A DNA stretch of 64,000 nucleotides, from NCBI GenBank assembly GCA_021849075.1, contig JAJZTH010000020.1, forward strand, positions 1 to 64,000, written 5' to 3'. Shown in pieces: positions 33,350 through 41,746 of this stretch (positions are counted from its first letter, which is position 1; each line of letters begins with the position of its first letter). The notes beneath the pieces are model-generated. The model saw only the letters and a list, made by a program, of their open reading frames with translations. It made no database searches and was not told the DNA's origin. The position numbers and the translations under genes are program-made. Origin of the DNA: Pseudomonadota bacterium. GTDB lineage: Bacteria; Pseudomonadota; Alphaproteobacteria; Sphingomonadales; Sphingomonadaceae.

Positions 33350-34312
33350 ATGACCGCTACCCACAGCACCCGCATGTTGATCCTCGGTTCCGGCCCCGCC
33401 GGCCTGTCCGCCGCCATCTATGGCGCGCGCGCAGGTCTGGCGCCGATCGTGGTGCAGGGCATGCAACCCGGCGGTCAGCTGACCATCACCACGGACGTCG
33501 AAAATTACCCTGGTTTCAAGGATGTGATCCAGGGACCGTGGCTGATGGAGCAGATGCAGGCGCAGGCCGAACATGTGGGCGCGCAAATGATGTACGACCA
33601 GATCGTCGACATCGACCTGTCCGAGCGCCCCTTCCGCCTGACGGGCGACAGCGGCACACTGTACGTTGCCGACACGCTGGTCATCTGCACCGGCGCGCAG
33701 GCCAAATGGCTGGGCGTCGAGGGTGAAGAACATTTGCAGGGCAAGGGCGTCAGCGCCTGCGCCACTTGCGACGGGTTCTTCTATCGCGGCAAGAAGGTGG
33801 TGGTCATCGGCGGCGGCAACACCGCGGTCGAAGAAGCGCTCTACCTCACCAACCACAGCCACGATGTCACCCTGATCCACCGCCGCGACTCGCTGCGCGC
33901 CGAAAAGATCCTTCAGGCCCGTCTCCACGCGCACCCGAACATCAAGGTGCTGTGGAACAAGGCGGTCGACAAGTTCGTGGGCGGCGGCACGCCCGAAGGT
34001 CTGGTCGGCGTCGACCTGATCGACACTGTGACCGGTGAAAAGTTGCATGTGCCCACCGACGGCGGCTTCGTCGCGATCGGCCATCATCCCGCGACCGAAT
34101 TGTTCGAAGGCAAGCTGCCGCTCGATGAAGGATATATCGTGGTGGAAAAGGGCACGACCCGCACCGCCATCCCCGGCGTCTTCGCGGCGGGCGACGTGAC
34201 CGACAAGATTTACCGTCAGGCCGTGACCGCCGCCGGCATGGGCTGCATGGCCGCGCTCGACGTCGAGAAATTCCTGGCCGAAGCCGATTTCGAAGAGTTG
34301 GTGGAGGCGTAA
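33350..34312 (+). CDS. trxB: Thioredoxin reductase
   Basis: A 320-residue low-molecular-weight flavoenzyme that reduces thioredoxin with NADPH. The FAD motif ILGSGPAGLSAAIYGARAGL is near residues 8-27, the redox-active pair is in SACATCDGFFYRGK near 135-138, the NADPH motif VVIGGGNTAVEEALYLTNH follows, and GVFAAGDVTDKIYRQAVTAA is the C-terminal flavin motif. Length and order match E. coli TrxB (321). It is a single-gene transcript ended by a strong terminator, and it would serve the thiol peroxidase encoded nearby. Confidence 0.96.
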   Translation: MTATHSTRMLILGSGPAGLSAAIYGARAGLAPIVVQGMQPGGQLTITTDVENYPGFKDVIQGPWLMEQMQAQAEHVGAQMMYDQIVDIDLSERPFRLTGDSGTLYVADTLVICTGAQAKWLGVEGEEHLQGKGVSACATCDGFFYRGKKVVVIGGGNTAVEEALYLTNHSHDVTLIHRRDSLRAEKILQARLHAHPNIKVLWNKAVDKFVGGGTPEGLVGVDLIDTVTGEKLHVPTDGGFVAIGHHPATELFEGKLPLDEGYIVVEKGTTRTAIPGVFAAGDVTDKIYRQAVTAAGMGCMAALDVEKFLAEADFEELVEA

Positions 34313-34316
34313 GCCT

Positions 34317-34358
34317 GCCCAAGCCAAGGTCGGCTGTTTAGCTGACCTTGGCTTGGGC
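34317..34358. terminator. Bidirectional terminator-like hairpin shared by trxB and the ACP-like gene
   Basis: GCCCAAGCCAAGGTC (34317-34331) pairs perfectly with GACCTTGGCTTGGGC (34344-34358), extended by GGCT/AGCT with one G-U, around a four-base loop. The right arm is the last codons of the ACP-like gene on the other strand, so one structure ends both convergent transcripts. The plus strand has no T-tract. Confidence 0.75.
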
Positions 34359-34625
34359 AAAGGTGACGAGCGTGCCGAACGTCTCGAACGTATCGCCGTC
34401 AATATCCTCATCCTCGATCAGGATATCGAACCGATCCTCTATCTCGGTCAGCAGGCCCGCGACGGCCATCGAATCCAGTTCGGGCAGCGCGCCGAACAAG
34501 GGCGTGTCCGCAGTAAAAGCGTCAACACGATCCTGAGAAATGCCCAGCACATCGCGCAACAGCGCGCGCATCTGGCTCTCCACATCTGCTGTCCGGTCGA
34601 CCGGCTGAGAATTTTGCGCCTGCAT
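34338..34625 (-). CDS. Divergent acyl carrier protein
   Basis: A 95-residue acidic protein of carrier-protein type. The phosphopantetheine site is the serine in PELDSMAVAGLLTEIEDRF near residue 53, where AcpP has DSLD. The N-terminal extension MQAQNSQPVDRTAD and the acidic DEDIDGDTFETFGTL are unlike AcpP. It lies 28 bases downstream of the GNAT-like gene on the same strand, and next to the divergent AMP-forming ligase of the exosortase A locus. Such carrier proteins probably accept the acyl or aminoacyl group activated by that ligase. Its 3' end forms half of a terminator hairpin. Confidence 0.85.
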   Translation of the reverse strand: MQAQNSQPVDRTADVESQMRALLRDVLGISQDRVDAFTADTPLFGALPELDSMAVAGLLTEIEDRFDILIEDEDIDGDTFETFGTLVTFAQAKVS

Positions 34626-34653
34626 AACGGCCGCCTAACTAGTGGTTCGCGGG

Positions 34654-35664
34654 CTAACCTACAAGCGCCGAAATCGCGGTGCGGGCCGCCGGCAGCCAGG
34701 CAGACGCATAACGGGGGTTGAAGGCGTCGATCCGGTGCAGCGGGATGCGTCGTTCCATCCAGTCGGTCTTGTAGCCATTGTCGCCCGTCCCATAGTCGAT
34801 CGTCTCGACCCGATCGGTGTCGATGGCATGGGCAAACATCGCGTGGCTCAACAGCGTACCGGGCGACCCGGCGTCATGGGCGCGATCATGGCTAAGCTTG
34901 TGGATCAGCGCGACGCCGCCGTCGACAGTCCAGAATTGCGTCGCCACCGGCCTCCTCTCCAGCCGCGCAAAGCCCAGTCGCAATGTCCCCGCCGCACTTT
35001 CTCGCCGCGCCAGATCATGCAGGAAGGCAAGGCCGGCATCGGGTTCCGGCTGCTTCCAGCTACGCGCATGAACGTCGACATAGTCGCGCCACAGATCGTC
35101 GGTCAGCCGCTCTTCGATCGAGAGAGTGTAGGAGCTATTCCGCCCCTTCCGCCGCACCAGAGTGCGCAGCCGGCCGGGGCGGGAGGTCCAGTAATCGGCA
35201 AAGCTGCGTCCCGCCAACGGCAATATATGACGCCCACCCATCGGCCGCTCGACCGCGAACCAGCCCGCCCGGCGCAGCGCCGCCATCATCGGGGCGGCCT
35301 CCTCCAGCGGGTAGAGGTCTATCTGCGCACAGCCCTTCAGCAAATGCCGGGCAAGGGCGTCCAACAAGCGTTGCCGCGTTGCCGCGTCGGGTGCACCGGG
35401 AAAGAGCGGCGCCCAGGAAAAGCTGTACCAGTTGGCCAGCGCGCTGACGCGGCGCGGCGTGGGGGAGAGCAGGAACAGCCATGCGTCCTGGGCATCTTCC
35501 TGTGCTTGCAGGATACGAATGGGCGTGTCGGGGAAGCAGTGGCGACGCAGACCGTCGAACCAGTCGATCCGGTCGAACAGGGCGGCCCCACGCGCACGAT
35601 CGAGCTGGCCGGCAAGCGCCTGCCGTACATCATCGATGCTGTGATATTCCCTTGGCGATCGCAA
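34654..35664 (-). CDS. GNAT/BioF2-like acyltransferase of the exosortase A locus
   Basis: A protein of about 336 residues in the Acetyltransf_6 (BioF2/CelD-like, FemAB-related) fold. The basic segment RPGRLRTLVRRKGRNSSYTL near residue 172 and the core ARSWKQPEPDAGLAFLHDLA followed by GFARLERRPVATQFWTVDGG are the recognisable parts; HKLSHDRAHDAGSPGTLLSH near 270 is the donor-binding region and IDYGTGDNGYKTDWM the ending strand. The TTG at 35664 is the only sensible in-frame start, with GGAG about 11 bases before it; the frame is open far upstream but antisense to the ligase gene. It shares a 66-base divergent promoter gap with the ligase and is followed by the ACP-like gene. Its acceptor is unknown. 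Confidence 0.75.
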   Translation of the reverse strand: MRSPREYHSIDDVRQALAGQLDRARGAALFDRIDWFDGLRRHCFPDTPIRILQAQEDAQDAWLFLLSPTPRRVSALANWYSFSWAPLFPGAPDAATRQRLLDALARHLLKGCAQIDLYPLEEAAPMMAALRRAGWFAVERPMGGRHILPLAGRSFADYWTSRPGRLRTLVRRKGRNSSYTLSIEERLTDDLWRDYVDVHARSWKQPEPDAGLAFLHDLARRESAAGTLRLGFARLERRPVATQFWTVDGGVALIHKLSHDRAHDAGSPGTLLSHAMFAHAIDTDRVETIDYGTGDNGYKTDWMERRIPLHRIDAFNPRYASAWLPAARTAISALVG

Positions 35665-35730
35665 CCGACTATCTCCGCCCTCGTCATAGGCAAGGATAGA
35701 AGAAGAGTCTGCATATGGAGTTAAGCAGCT

Positions 35731-37260
35731 GTGACTGAAGGGGGGGCGACGATCGACGGCGTGCAGGTGCAGCCGATCGACCATCTGCTGCTGCGCGGCG
35801 ATCCGGCGCGCCCGGCGCTGGATGGCCGTTCGGGCAGCTATAATTATACGGAACTGGAGGAGACGCTGGGCCGACTGGCCGGCTGGCTGACGGGGTTCGG
35901 GCTGGAGCCGGGCGCGCGCGTCGCCAGCTGGATCGCCAAGGGACCGGTTGCCGCGCTGATGCCGCTTGCCGCGCCGCGTGCGGGGCTGGTCCATGTACCG
36001 ATCAATCCGCTGCTCAAACATGCGCAGGTCGCCCATATTCTGGCCGACAGCGGCGCGGCGCTGCTGATCGGCACGGCGGCGCGACTCGACAGCCTGCAAT
36101 CTGGCGATGTGCCGGCCGGGTGCCAGTCGCACCGGGAGGATGACGCCGCCTGCGCGATGAGTGGCGGCGAGGGGATCGGCCCGTCCGCCGCAGCGCCCGA
36201 TGATCTGGCCGCCATCCTCTACACCAGCGGATCGACCGGGCGGCCCAAGGGCGTGGTGCTGACCCACGCCAATCTGTGGCTCGGCGCAGTCGCGGTGGCC
36301 GATTATCTGAAACTGACGCCGCAGGATCGCACCGCCTGCGTCCTGCCTTTCAGTTTCGATTATGGTCAGAATCAGCTGCTTTCGACCTGGTTTGCGGGTG
36401 GATGCGTCTATCCGCTCGATTATCTGACGCCGCGCGATGTGATGAAGCTGGTGGACCGGCGCGACATTACGACGCTGGCCGGCGTGCCGCCGCTCTGGGT
36501 GCAACTGACCGAACTGGACTGGCCTGCCGAGGTCGCGGCAAAACTCCGTCGCCTGACCAACAGCGGCGGCGCGCTGACCCGGCCGCTGGTGGCGAAGCTG
36601 CGCGCGCTGTTTCCACAGGCGGACCTCTATCCGATGTATGGCCTGACGGAGGCGTTCCGGTCGACCTATCTGCCGCCCGCTCTGGTCGACAGCCATCCCG
36701 ATTCCATGGGGCGGGCCATTCCCTTCGCCGAAATATTGGTCGTGCGCCCGGACGGCAGCCTGACCGATGCCGATGAACCGGGCGAACTGGTGCATTGCGG
36801 TCCGCTGGTGGCACAGGGATATTGGCGGGACCCCGCGCGCACGGCCGAACGGTTCAAGCCTGCCCCCGCCGCATCGCGCTATGGCGGGACGGCTGTCTGG
36901 TCGGGCGATACGGCGCGGCGCGATGCGGATGGATTGCTCTATTTCGTCGGTCGCGACGACGCGATGATCAAGTCGGCCGGCAACCGCATCAGCCCCACCG
37001 AGATCGAGGAGGCCGCTGTCGCTGTGCCGGGCGTCGCCGAAGCGGTGGCGCTGGGGGTGAAGGATGATCGGCTGGGGCAGGCGGTGCGTCTGTTGCTGCG
37101 TGCGGCTGATCCAGACATTGCCGATGCCGTGGCCGCGCATCTCAAACAGGAATTACCCAATTTCATGCAGCCCAGGGATATCGTCGTGCTTCCAGAATTT
37201 CCCCGCAATCCCAATGGCAAGATCGATCGGGTCATGCTGGCGCGGGAGCATGGCGCATGA
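35731..37260 (+). CDS. AMP-forming acyl-CoA/ACP ligase, exosortase A associated
   Basis: A 509-residue adenylate-forming enzyme. The ATP motif is ILYTSGSTGRPKGVVLTHAN near residues 162-181, with YPMYGLTEAFRST as the second core motif, SGDTARRDADGLLYFVGRDD as the hinge region and PRNPNGKIDRVML carrying the catalytic lysine. It matches the acyl-CoA ligase that recurs in exosortase A loci. It would activate a carboxylate as adenylate and load it on CoA or on the nearby ACP-like protein. The GTG start has GGAG 10 bases upstream. Its stop overlaps the decarboxylase start by four bases (ATGA), so the two are coupled. Confidence 0.9.
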   Translation: MTEGGATIDGVQVQPIDHLLLRGDPARPALDGRSGSYNYTELEETLGRLAGWLTGFGLEPGARVASWIAKGPVAALMPLAAPRAGLVHVPINPLLKHAQVAHILADSGAALLIGTAARLDSLQSGDVPAGCQSHREDDAACAMSGGEGIGPSAAAPDDLAAILYTSGSTGRPKGVVLTHANLWLGAVAVADYLKLTPQDRTACVLPFSFDYGQNQLLSTWFAGGCVYPLDYLTPRDVMKLVDRRDITTLAGVPPLWVQLTELDWPAEVAAKLRRLTNSGGALTRPLVAKLRALFPQADLYPMYGLTEAFRSTYLPPALVDSHPDSMGRAIPFAEILVVRPDGSLTDADEPGELVHCGPLVAQGYWRDPARTAERFKPAPAASRYGGTAVWSGDTARRDADGLLYFVGRDDAMIKSAGNRISPTEIEEAAVAVPGVAEAVALGVKDDRLGQAVRLLLRAADPDIADAVAAHLKQELPNFMQPRDIVVLPEFPRNPNGKIDRVMLAREHGA

Positions 37261-38489
37261 AGCCGATGGGACCGATCCCGGCCTGGTTCGGGGCCGAAGA
37301 AGGCATGCTGCTGATTGGCGGCTGCGGCGCGGCGAGCCTGGTGGATGAAGCGGGCGACACGCCGCTTTTCGTCTATGACATGGGCATCATTGAAGCGCAG
37401 GTCCGTCGGTTTCGGCAGGCAATGCCCGATGCGGTGCATCTCCATTATGCGATGAAGGCGAATCCCTACGCCCCGCTGCTGGCGCGGATGGCGGGGCAGG
37501 TCGATGGGTTCGACATTGCGTCGGGCGGCGAACTGGAAATGGCGTTGTCGGCGGGTATGGCGCCCGACCGGATCAGCTTCGCCGGGCCGGGCAAGCGCCG
37601 GGATGAGCTGGAGGCGGCGATCTTTGCCGGCGTTACGATCAATCTGGAGTCAGAAGGCGAAGGGCGTCGCGCGCTGGCGGCCGCAGAAAAGGTAGGCAAG
37701 ACGCCGCGCCTGGCCGTCCGGGTGAACCCCGATTTCGACCTGAAAGGTTCAGGCATGAAGATGGGGGGCGGGGCCAAGCCATTCGGCGTGGATGCCGACC
37801 GGGCGGCTGCGCTGGCCCGCGCCATGATCGATGCCGGGGCGGACTGGCGGGGCTGGCACATCTTTGCCGGCAGCCAGAATCTCGACCCGGCCGCCATCAT
37901 CGAGACTCAGGCGGCAACGATCGCGCTGGCGGCGCGGCTGTCCGATGCGGTTGGCGCGTCGCCGCCGCTGGTCAATCTGGGTGGCGGCTTTGGCTTGCCC
38001 TATTTCCCCGGCGATGCGGCGCTCGACATTCGGCCGGTCGGTGTGGCGCTGGACAACGAACTGGACAGTTTGCCTGATACTTTGCGCGGCAGCGATTTTG
38101 CGATCGAACTGGGGCGCTGGCTGGTGGGGGAGGCTGGTGTCTACCTGACCCGCGTGGTCGATGTGAAGACCAGCCAGGGCGAGACTTTCGTCGTGGTGGA
38201 CGGCGGTTTGCATCATCAACTGGCGGCCAGCGGCAATTTCGGGACGGTGGTGCGGCGTAACTATCCGATGGCGGTCGCCAATCGCTTCGGGGCGCCGGTA
38301 GCAGCCGATCCGGTGACGGTCGTGGGGTGTCTGTGCACGCCGATCGACCGGCTGGGGGACAAGGTGGCGCTGCCGCCGGTGGAGGAAGACGATCTGATCG
38401 CTATCTTCCTGGCCGGAGCCTATGGCGCGTCGGCCAGCCCCGCGGCATTTCTGGGCCATCCAAGTTCTCGCGAACTTTTACTTGGCTGA
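37257..38489 (+). CDS. PLP-dependent decarboxylase, exosortase A associated
   Basis: A 410-residue fold-type III (alanine-racemase/DAP-decarboxylase-like) enzyme. The PLP lysine is in HYAMKANPYAPLLARMAG near residue 65, the phosphate-binding glycines in NLGGGFGLPYFPGD, and the second-subunit region in VVGCLCTPIDRLGDKVALP near 360. Members of this subgroup are found beside exosortase A and the AMP-forming ligase. It would decarboxylate an amino acid (ornithine/DAP-like) to give an amine or altered amino acid, possibly a building block attached to the polysaccharide. It is the last gene before a 131-base gap and the start of the export genes. Confidence 0.9.
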   Translation: MKPMGPIPAWFGAEEGMLLIGGCGAASLVDEAGDTPLFVYDMGIIEAQVRRFRQAMPDAVHLHYAMKANPYAPLLARMAGQVDGFDIASGGELEMALSAGMAPDRISFAGPGKRRDELEAAIFAGVTINLESEGEGRRALAAAEKVGKTPRLAVRVNPDFDLKGSGMKMGGGAKPFGVDADRAAALARAMIDAGADWRGWHIFAGSQNLDPAAIIETQAATIALAARLSDAVGASPPLVNLGGGFGLPYFPGDAALDIRPVGVALDNELDSLPDTLRGSDFAIELGRWLVGEAGVYLTRVVDVKTSQGETFVVVDGGLHHQLAASGNFGTVVRRNYPMAVANRFGAPVAADPVTVVGCLCTPIDRLGDKVALPPVEEDDLIAIFLAGAYGASASPAAFLGHPSSRELLLG

Positions 38490-38620
38490 TTTGTGCGCGA
38501 CTTAACTCCTAACGGTATCTTTACCCTTTGTCGGCAAGAAGAACCCCAAAGCATGTGCAGGCAGGCCGCCGCCCCCTTTCCGGCGGCCCGCCGCCCATGG
38601 CTGGTCAAAGGGGTTAGTCT

Positions 38621-39265
38621 ATGCGTTTCAAGGCGGTTTCCAGGCTTCTGATCGGAGCATCGCTGCCGGTGGTCGCCCTGTCGGGGTGCGCATCGGGACC
38701 GTCCGGGCCGCAATTGCCGCCCGCGTCCTTCGTGTCGACGCAGGAGGGGCCGGGCGAGGAATATGTCATCGGCCCGCTGGATGACCTGACCATCTTCGTA
38801 TGGCGCAACCCCGAACTGGGCGCCAAGGTGCAGGTGCGCCCCGATGGCCGCATCACCACGCCACTGATCACCGACATGCCGGCCGTGGGCAAGACGCCCA
38901 AGATGCTGGCCGAAGATATCAAGCTGGCGCTGACGCAATATATCGAAAATCCGCTGGTGTCGGTGATCGTCAACAATTTCAACGGCACCTACAGCCAGCA
39001 GGTGCGGATCGTCGGCGCGACCGAAAAACCGGCATCGATTCCCTATCGGGCAAATATGACTCTGCTGGACGCGATGATATCGGTCGGTGGCCTGTCCGAA
39101 TATGCGGCGGGCAATCGCGCCCGGCTGGTCCGATTCGACAAGGCGACCGGCAAGCAGAAGGAATATCAGGTGCGCCTGGGCGACCTGCTGAAGAAGGGCG
39201 ATACGCGCGCCAATGTGCTGCTGTCGCCCGGTGACGTCATCATCATCCCGGAAAGCATGTTCTGA
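38621..39265 (+). CDS. Polysaccharide export lipoprotein, Wza-type, exosortase A associated
   Basis: A 214-residue outer-membrane lipoprotein. The signal peptide ends in the lipobox LSGC (cysteine near residue 23). The poly-export domain follows (EEYVIGPLDDLTIFVWRNPE) with a SLBB domain (VRIVGATEKPASIPYRANMT). It forms the export channel for the exopolysaccharide through the periplasm and outer membrane; it is shorter than Wza and lacks the C-terminal membrane helix. It starts the main run of export and glycan genes, with the chain-length gene 2 bases downstream. The 131-base gap before it should hold a promoter, but I could not choose one. Confidence 0.9.
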   Translation: MRFKAVSRLLIGASLPVVALSGCASGPSGPQLPPASFVSTQEGPGEEYVIGPLDDLTIFVWRNPELGAKVQVRPDGRITTPLITDMPAVGKTPKMLAEDIKLALTQYIENPLVSVIVNNFNGTYSQQVRIVGATEKPASIPYRANMTLLDAMISVGGLSEYAAGNRARLVRFDKATGKQKEYQVRLGDLLKKGDTRANVLLSPGDVIIIPESMF

Positions 39266-39267
39266 CC

Positions 39268-40788
39268 ATGGCTGGCCTTTTCGACGAATTGCTTGTCCTG
39301 CTCCATGGCATATGGAGCCGCCGCTGGATCGCGCTGGGCGTGGCCTGGGGCGTGGCCATGCTCGGCTGGCTGGGCGTGGCGCTGATCCCCAACAGCTATC
39401 AGTCCAAGGCGCGGGTCTATGTGAACACCCAGTCGTTGCTGGAGGACAAGATGGGCATCACCCAGGTCCAGTCCCAGCAGGATCTGGATCGGGTGCGCAG
39501 CACGCTGGCGAGCGCGGAAAATCTGGAGAAGGTGGTGCGTGACACCGACCTGTCACAGACCGTGTCCGGCCCGCGCGACATTGCCGCGAAAATCACCACG
39601 CTGCGCGAAAACATCACCGTCATGGCGCAGGCCGATCCCAGCATGATCGACATCAGCGCCATTTCGGCCGATTCGAGCCTGTCGGACGGCGCAAATGCGC
39701 GCATCGCCCAACAGGTGGTGCAGAAGCTGATCGACATTTTCCAAGAGGAAAATCTGTCGGGCGACCGGAACCAGACCAAGCAGAGCCTGGCCTTCCTGGA
39801 TCAGCAGATCGCCGCGCGCGGCAAGCAGTTGGAGGCGGCCGACCAGCGCCGTGTCGAGTTCGCCCAGCGCTATATTGGCCTGTTGCCGGGGGCCGGATCG
39901 ATCAGCCAGCGTATGGACGCGGCCCGCGCGGAAATCAGCAATATCGATTCGCAGCTTGTTCAGGCGCAAAGCGCTCTGAGCGCCATGAATGGCCAGTTGG
40001 CGGGTACGCCAGCGACCCTGCCGGGCATGACGGCATCGGGCGGCGTATCGCCGCTGGCGCAGGCGCAATCCAACCTGGCGTCGATGAAGGCGCGTGGCTG
40101 GACCAACAGCCACCCCGATGTGATTGCCGCCCAGCGTGAGGTCGACGCCTTGCGCAAGGCGGGTGGTGGAGCCGCTGCTGCTGCCGGCAGCACGCCCAAC
40201 CCGGCCTATCTGTCGATCAAGTCGATGCAGGCCGACCGGGCCGCGACGGTACAGGCGCTCAGCACGCGCAAGGCGCAGTTGCAGGGCGACCTGAACACCA
40301 TGATGTCGCGTCAGGTGAATGAGCCGGGCGTCGCGTCGGAGCAGGAAAAGATCGAGAGCGACTATGCCGCGCTCAAAGCGCAATATGACAAGCTGGCCGC
40401 CGACCGTGAGGAAATCCGCCTGCGCGGCGACGTGAAGACCGAAACCGGCTCCGTCCAGTTCCGCGTCATCCAGCCGCCAAGCACGCCGACGGCCCCGTCT
40501 GCGCCCAACCGGCCGCTGCTGTTGCTGGGCGTGCTGATCGTGGGGATCGGCGCGGGCGTCGGCGTCGCCTTTGCGCTGGGGCAGCTCAAGGGCACGTTCC
40601 CGACCGCCGCACGACTGGAAAAAGCGATCGGCCTGCCGGTCGCCGGATCGATCAGTCAGACGGTGAACGCGGCGCAGGTCGCCATCGAACGCCAGCGGCT
40701 CAAATGGTTTGCCGGCGCAAGCGCAGGACTGGCGGCGGTCTGTCTGCTGCTGATTGTCGTAGAATTCGTTCAGCGCGGCATGGCTTGA
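39268..40788 (+). CDS. Polysaccharide chain-length determinant, exosortase A associated
   Basis: A 506-residue Wzz/GumC-like inner-membrane protein. A first helix lies near residues 20-38, the periplasmic part is a long Gln/Ala/Asp-rich helical region (residues about 65-395) with predicted coiled coils, and a second helix (PLLLLGVLIVGIGAGVGVAF) lies near 415-434. A third hydrophobic stretch ends the protein (GLAAVCLLLIVVEFV). It controls chain length with the autokinase encoded next. PSTPTAPSAPNRP before the second helix is the usual proline-rich motif. Confidence 0.9.
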   Translation: MAGLFDELLVLLHGIWSRRWIALGVAWGVAMLGWLGVALIPNSYQSKARVYVNTQSLLEDKMGITQVQSQQDLDRVRSTLASAENLEKVVRDTDLSQTVSGPRDIAAKITTLRENITVMAQADPSMIDISAISADSSLSDGANARIAQQVVQKLIDIFQEENLSGDRNQTKQSLAFLDQQIAARGKQLEAADQRRVEFAQRYIGLLPGAGSISQRMDAARAEISNIDSQLVQAQSALSAMNGQLAGTPATLPGMTASGGVSPLAQAQSNLASMKARGWTNSHPDVIAAQREVDALRKAGGGAAAAAGSTPNPAYLSIKSMQADRAATVQALSTRKAQLQGDLNTMMSRQVNEPGVASEQEKIESDYAALKAQYDKLAADREEIRLRGDVKTETGSVQFRVIQPPSTPTAPSAPNRPLLLLGVLIVGIGAGVGVAFALGQLKGTFPTAARLEKAIGLPVAGSISQTVNAAQVAIERQRLKWFAGASAGLAAVCLLLIVVEFVQRGMA

Positions 40789-40807
40789 GATGAAGGAGCC
40801 TGGGAAG

Positions 40808-41746
40808 ATGAACCAGCATAGTTCGATCAAGGGCCGGGGATCGCTGATCGAACGGGCGACCGAAATCTATGATTTCAACGCCGCCCTGCGTGGTCGCGCC
40901 GCTCCCGCAGTGGAAGTGCCTGCGGATCTGCCGCCTGCACCTGTCTCCGCGGCAGAGCCGGTTGCAGCGACGCCTGCCGATCCGGTCGCGCCAGCCGCTT
41001 TCCGTGCGCCCGACTGGACCGGGCCGATACAGCCGATCGATCGGATCGCTCTGAGCGAAGCGGGCTTCCTGCGCCCCGATGGCCCGGTGACGGCCATGAG
41101 CGAAGAGTTTCGCCTGCTCAAGCGCGGTCTGCTGGCCCAGTTGCGCAACGATCCGCGCGGCAACCGCATTCTCGTTTGTTCCGCCCATAGTGGCGAGGGC
41201 AAGAGCTTCTGCGCGATCAATCTGGCGCTGAGCCTGGCGGCGGAGAAGGATCGCGAAATCCTGCTGGTCGATGCCGATTTCGGCAAGCCGGGCATTCCCG
41301 CACAGCTAGGTTTGCAGGCCGGTCCCGGTCTGATGGACGCGCTGGCCGATCCGGCGATCGCGATCGAGGATATCGTGATCCGCACTGACATTGCATCGCT
41401 GGCGGTGCTGCCTGCGGGCCAACGCAGCAACAATGATACGGAATATCTGGCGTCGACGCGGACCGAACAGTTGCTGCGCCGCCTGACCGAAGGGCGTCCC
41501 GACCGGATCGTCATCTTCGATTCACCGCCTTTGCTGGCAGCGTCGCCGGCTGCGGTGCTGGCGAGCCATGCCGCCATCGCCCTGCTAGTGGTGCGTGCGG
41601 ACAAAACGTCCGAAAGCGCGTTGCGCGATGCGGCGGGCATGCTGAAGGGCGGGGCGCAGGTGCAACTTCTGCTCAACGCCGTGCGCTATCATGGCGGCGG
41701 CCGCCGGTTCGGCAGCTATTATGCGAAGGGGGGAGCCGAGGCATGA
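40808..41746 (+). CDS. CpsD/CapB-type tyrosine autokinase, exosortase A associated
   Basis: A 312-residue cytoplasmic BY-kinase. Walker A is SAHSGEGKSFCAINLALSLA near residues 121-140, Walker A' is ILLVDADFGKPG near 151-162, and Walker B is RIVIFDSPPLLA near 235. A linker rich in proline and alanine (residues 35-80) precedes the catalytic part. The C-terminus ends RRFGSYYAKGGAEA, with only two tyrosines rather than a tyrosine cluster. It works with the chain-length protein just upstream. The ATG at 40808 is chosen because AAGGAG precedes it by about nine bases. Its stop overlaps the barrel gene start as ATGA. Confidence 0.88.
   Translation: MNQHSSIKGRGSLIERATEIYDFNAALRGRAAPAVEVPADLPPAPVSAAEPVAATPADPVAPAAFRAPDWTGPIQPIDRIALSEAGFLRPDGPVTAMSEEFRLLKRGLLAQLRNDPRGNRILVCSAHSGEGKSFCAINLALSLAAEKDREILLVDADFGKPGIPAQLGLQAGPGLMDALADPAIAIEDIVIRTDIASLAVLPAGQRSNNDTEYLASTRTEQLLRRLTEGRPDRIVIFDSPPLLAASPAAVLASHAAIALLVVRADKTSESALRDAAGMLKGGAQVQLLLNAVRYHGGGRRFGSYYAKGGAEA

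Noticed and set aside
35665-37140. Minus-strand frame extending the GNAT-like gene to 828 residues
   Set aside because: It is antisense to the AMP-forming ligase, whose motifs are complete; the extension is arginine- and glutamine-rich shadow sequence.
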